Positions 22,929 through 24,150 of a stretch of DNA of 24,150 nucleotides are shown here, one piece after another. Position numbers and translations under genes: made by a program. The stretch lies in contig CAZRIT010000024.1 of the NCBI GenBank assembly GCA_964600225.1, positions 1-24,150 on the forward strand, in the 5' to 3' direction. Source of the stretch: CAZRIT01 sp964600225. Its GTDB lineage: Bacteria > Bacillota > Clostridia > Christensenellales > CAG-138. Positions within the stretch are counted from its first letter, which is position 1, and the number at the start of each line of letters is the position of its first letter. The notes under the pieces were generated by a model. That model was not told where the DNA came from. It did not search any database and worked only from the letters and a program-made list of their open reading frames with translations.

Positions 22929-23900
22929 ATGGATCAGATCAGAGTTGGCATCGTCGGATACGGCAACATCGGCAGGGGCGTTTTGCAGGCGCTCAACTAT
23001 AACGAGGATGTTGAACTGGTTGCCGTGTTCACGCGCAGGGACCCGTCGGCCATCGGCGTGCCGTGCGCGGTGTCCGTGGAGCGTATAGAGCAATACCGTG
23101 GAAAGATCGACGTGCTGCTGCTGTGCGGCGGCTCCGCAACCGACCTGCCCGTGCAGGCGCCCGGGTATGCGGCCATGTTCAACACCATCGATTCGTTCGA
23201 TACGCACCCGCATATTCCCGAGCAGTTTGCCAAGGTGGACGCTGCGGCCAGACAGGGCGATACGCTCGCCATGATGTCCACGGGCTGGGACCCCGGCCTG
23301 TTTTCCATGCAGCGTGTGCTGTTTGAGGCGGCGCTGCCTGCGGGCAAGACCTATACCTTCTGGGGCAAGGGCATCAGCCAGGGCCACAGCGATGCGCTGC
23401 GCAGAATCCCGGGCATTCTGGACGCCAGGCAGTATACCGTGCCTGTTGACAAAACGCTGGAGGAAGTTCGTCAAAACCGCGGCGGCGCGTACACCGCGCG
23501 ACAGATGCACACCAGGCACTGCTATGTGGTGGCCGAGGCGGGCGCGGACAAGGTTGCCATCGAGCAGGCCATCCGCACCATGCCCGATTATTTTGCCGAT
23601 TACGATGTGTTCATCGATTTTATCGATCAGGCTACGATGGATCGCGAGCATGCGGGCATGCCGCACGCGGGCAACGTCATCCGTTTAGGCGTCACAAGCG
23701 ACGGCACGAACGAAAGGATGGAGTTTTCGCTCAACCTGGACAGCAACCCCGAGTTTACGGGCAGCGTGATGATCGCCTTTGCGCGCGCGCTGCACCGCAT
23801 GTATCAAAAGGGCATGCGCGGCGCGGTGACGCCGCTGGATGTGCCCGTCGGTTTGCTTTCCAAGCTGACTGCGGAACAACTGCGCGCCACAAGGCTGTAA
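22929..23900 (+). CDS. ddh: meso-diaminopimelate D-dehydrogenase
   Basis: This 323-residue NADPH-dependent enzyme makes meso-diaminopimelate directly from tetrahydrodipicolinate and ammonia, a one-step route in lysine and peptidoglycan synthesis. Evidence is the Rossmann motif VGIVGYGNIGRGV (GYGNIG at residues 10-15), then LLLCGGSATDLPVQAPGYA, FNTIDSFDTHPHIPEQF, MMSTGWDPGLFSMQRVL, and FWGKGISQGHSDALRRIPG. All are typical of Ddh and distinguish it from DapB. Length is as expected. ATG 22929 has a GTGAGGAT site upstream. The gene stands alone behind its own strong promoter. It agrees with meso-DAP-type peptidoglycan, although MurF and Ddl are encoded in a separate operon. Confidence 0.96.
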   Translation: MDQIRVGIVGYGNIGRGVLQALNYNEDVELVAVFTRRDPSAIGVPCAVSVERIEQYRGKIDVLLLCGGSATDLPVQAPGYAAMFNTIDSFDTHPHIPEQFAKVDAAARQGDTLAMMSTGWDPGLFSMQRVLFEAALPAGKTYTFWGKGISQGHSDALRRIPGILDARQYTVPVDKTLEEVRQNRGGAYTARQMHTRHCYVVAEAGADKVAIEQAIRTMPDYFADYDVFIDFIDQATMDREHAGMPHAGNVIRLGVTSDGTNERMEFSLNLDSNPEFTGSVMIAFARALHRMYQKGMRGAVTPLDVPVGLLSKLTAEQLRATRL

Positions 23901-23915
23901 ACAAACCGCTTGGGC

Positions 23916-23966
23916 TAAGGCGAGGGGAGCCGCGACGACCGCAGGGGGTTGACGCCCCTCGCCTTA
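23916..23966 (+). terminator. Long stem-loop after ddh
   Basis: TAAGGCGAGGGG (23916-23927) pairs perfectly with CCCCTCGCCTTA (23955-23966) around a 27-base loop. It follows the ddh stop by 15 bases. There is no T-run, so a stabilising 3' structure or factor-dependent terminator is as likely as intrinsic termination. Confidence 0.45.
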
Positions 23967-24010
23967 AGCACGCCGTGCAAACCGTGGTTCGGATTTGCAC
24001 GGTGTGCTTA
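23965..24010. repeat. Second long hairpin before tRNA-Glu
   Basis: TAAGCACGCCGTGCAAA (23965-23981) pairs with TTTGCACGGTGTGCTTA (23994-24010) around a 12-base loop. The stem is 17 bp with a single G-U pair and overlaps the edge of the preceding stem by two bases. There is no T-run on either side. Confidence 0.6.
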
Positions 24011-24037
24011 CGATATTGGAATCGTGCAACAAAACGC

Positions 24038-24066
24038 TTGACACGGCATGCAAATTTCGGTATCAT
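24038..24066 (+). promoter_or_regulatory. Promoter of tRNA-Glu
   Basis: Perfect TTGACA (24038-24043), a 17-base spacer and TATCAT (24061-24066). Transcription would begin about one or two bases before the mature tRNA 5' end. Confidence 0.85.
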
Positions 24067-24074
24067 AATCCCGC

Positions 24075-24150
24075 GCCCAGTTCGTCTAGTGGCCTAGGAC
24101 GCCGCCCTCTCACGGCGGTGACAGGGGTTCGACTCCCCTACTGGGTACCA
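24075..24150 (+). tRNA. tRNA-Glu (anticodon CUC)
   Basis: This 76-base tRNA has acceptor GCCCAGT/ACTGGGT (one G-U at the end), anticodon arm CCGCC-CTCTCAC-GGCGG with anticodon CTC, T arm AGGGG-TTCGACT-CCCCT, and an encoded CCA. The CTC anticodon reads GAG. The gene ends at the last base of the window. Confidence 0.96.

Noticed and set aside
1..24150. CRISPR arrays, insertion sequences, att sites next to either tRNA
   Set aside because: No regularly spaced direct repeats, transposase motifs or duplicated tRNA ends were seen by eye.

Overview
The window looks like chromosomal DNA from a GC-rich member of the Clostridia (Bacillota). The evidence is strong AGGAGG-type ribosome binding sites, FloA/NfeD, a split short-chain chromate transporter pair, a DUF3781 protein, a PiT + DUF47 phosphate pair, a TldD/TldE pair and a meso-diaminopimelate dehydrogenase. 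The exact genus cannot be read from the sequence. High GC produces many long antisense shadow ORFs, which are not annotated.

Layout. A tRNA-Leu(UAA) on the minus strand starts the window. A compact six-gene minus-strand operon (4854 down to 169) follows: nfeD, floA, an unknown membrane-anchored Pro/Ala-rich protein, a PIG-V-like mannosyltransferase-family membrane protein and two chrA halves. Next are two minus-strand genes (isochorismatase-fold hydrolase, GlsB/YeaQ-type membrane protein). They are divergent from a plus-strand tandem of CNNM/CBS (CorC-like) membrane proteins. A small AT-richer DUF3781 gene (minus) separates these from the plus-strand pit-DUF47 phosphate pair. murF and ddl (cell-wall D-Ala-D-Ala pathway, minus) are divergent from a lipoprotein M3 peptidase and a membrane-anchored Hanks-type kinase with degenerate motifs (plus).

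Immediately after the kinase lies the most unusual stretch, about 16081-17490. It is a frameshifted remnant of a large polyvalent protein of the kind carried by conjugative elements and phages. It contains an AT-rich segment that resembles a BECR-type nuclease (toxin-like) domain. No integrase, att site or other element gene accompanies it.

The rest is housekeeping and accessory: an M29 aminopeptidase with a clear terminator, an MFS exporter, the tldD-tldE peptidase pair, meso-DAP dehydrogenase, and a tRNA-Glu(CUC) ending exactly at the window edge. The MFS and tldD genes are divergent, and their promoters appear to share one palindromic TTGCAA -35 box. The MFS gene, and possibly the M3 peptidase gene, look leaderless. 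Cell-wall genes (murF, ddl, ddh) recur in the window but are not in one operon. I found no intact undescribed multi-gene defence or mobile system. The best candidates for novelty are the decayed toxin-bearing remnant, the degenerate kinase beside it, the unknown protein in the flotillin operon and the shared -35 promoter.
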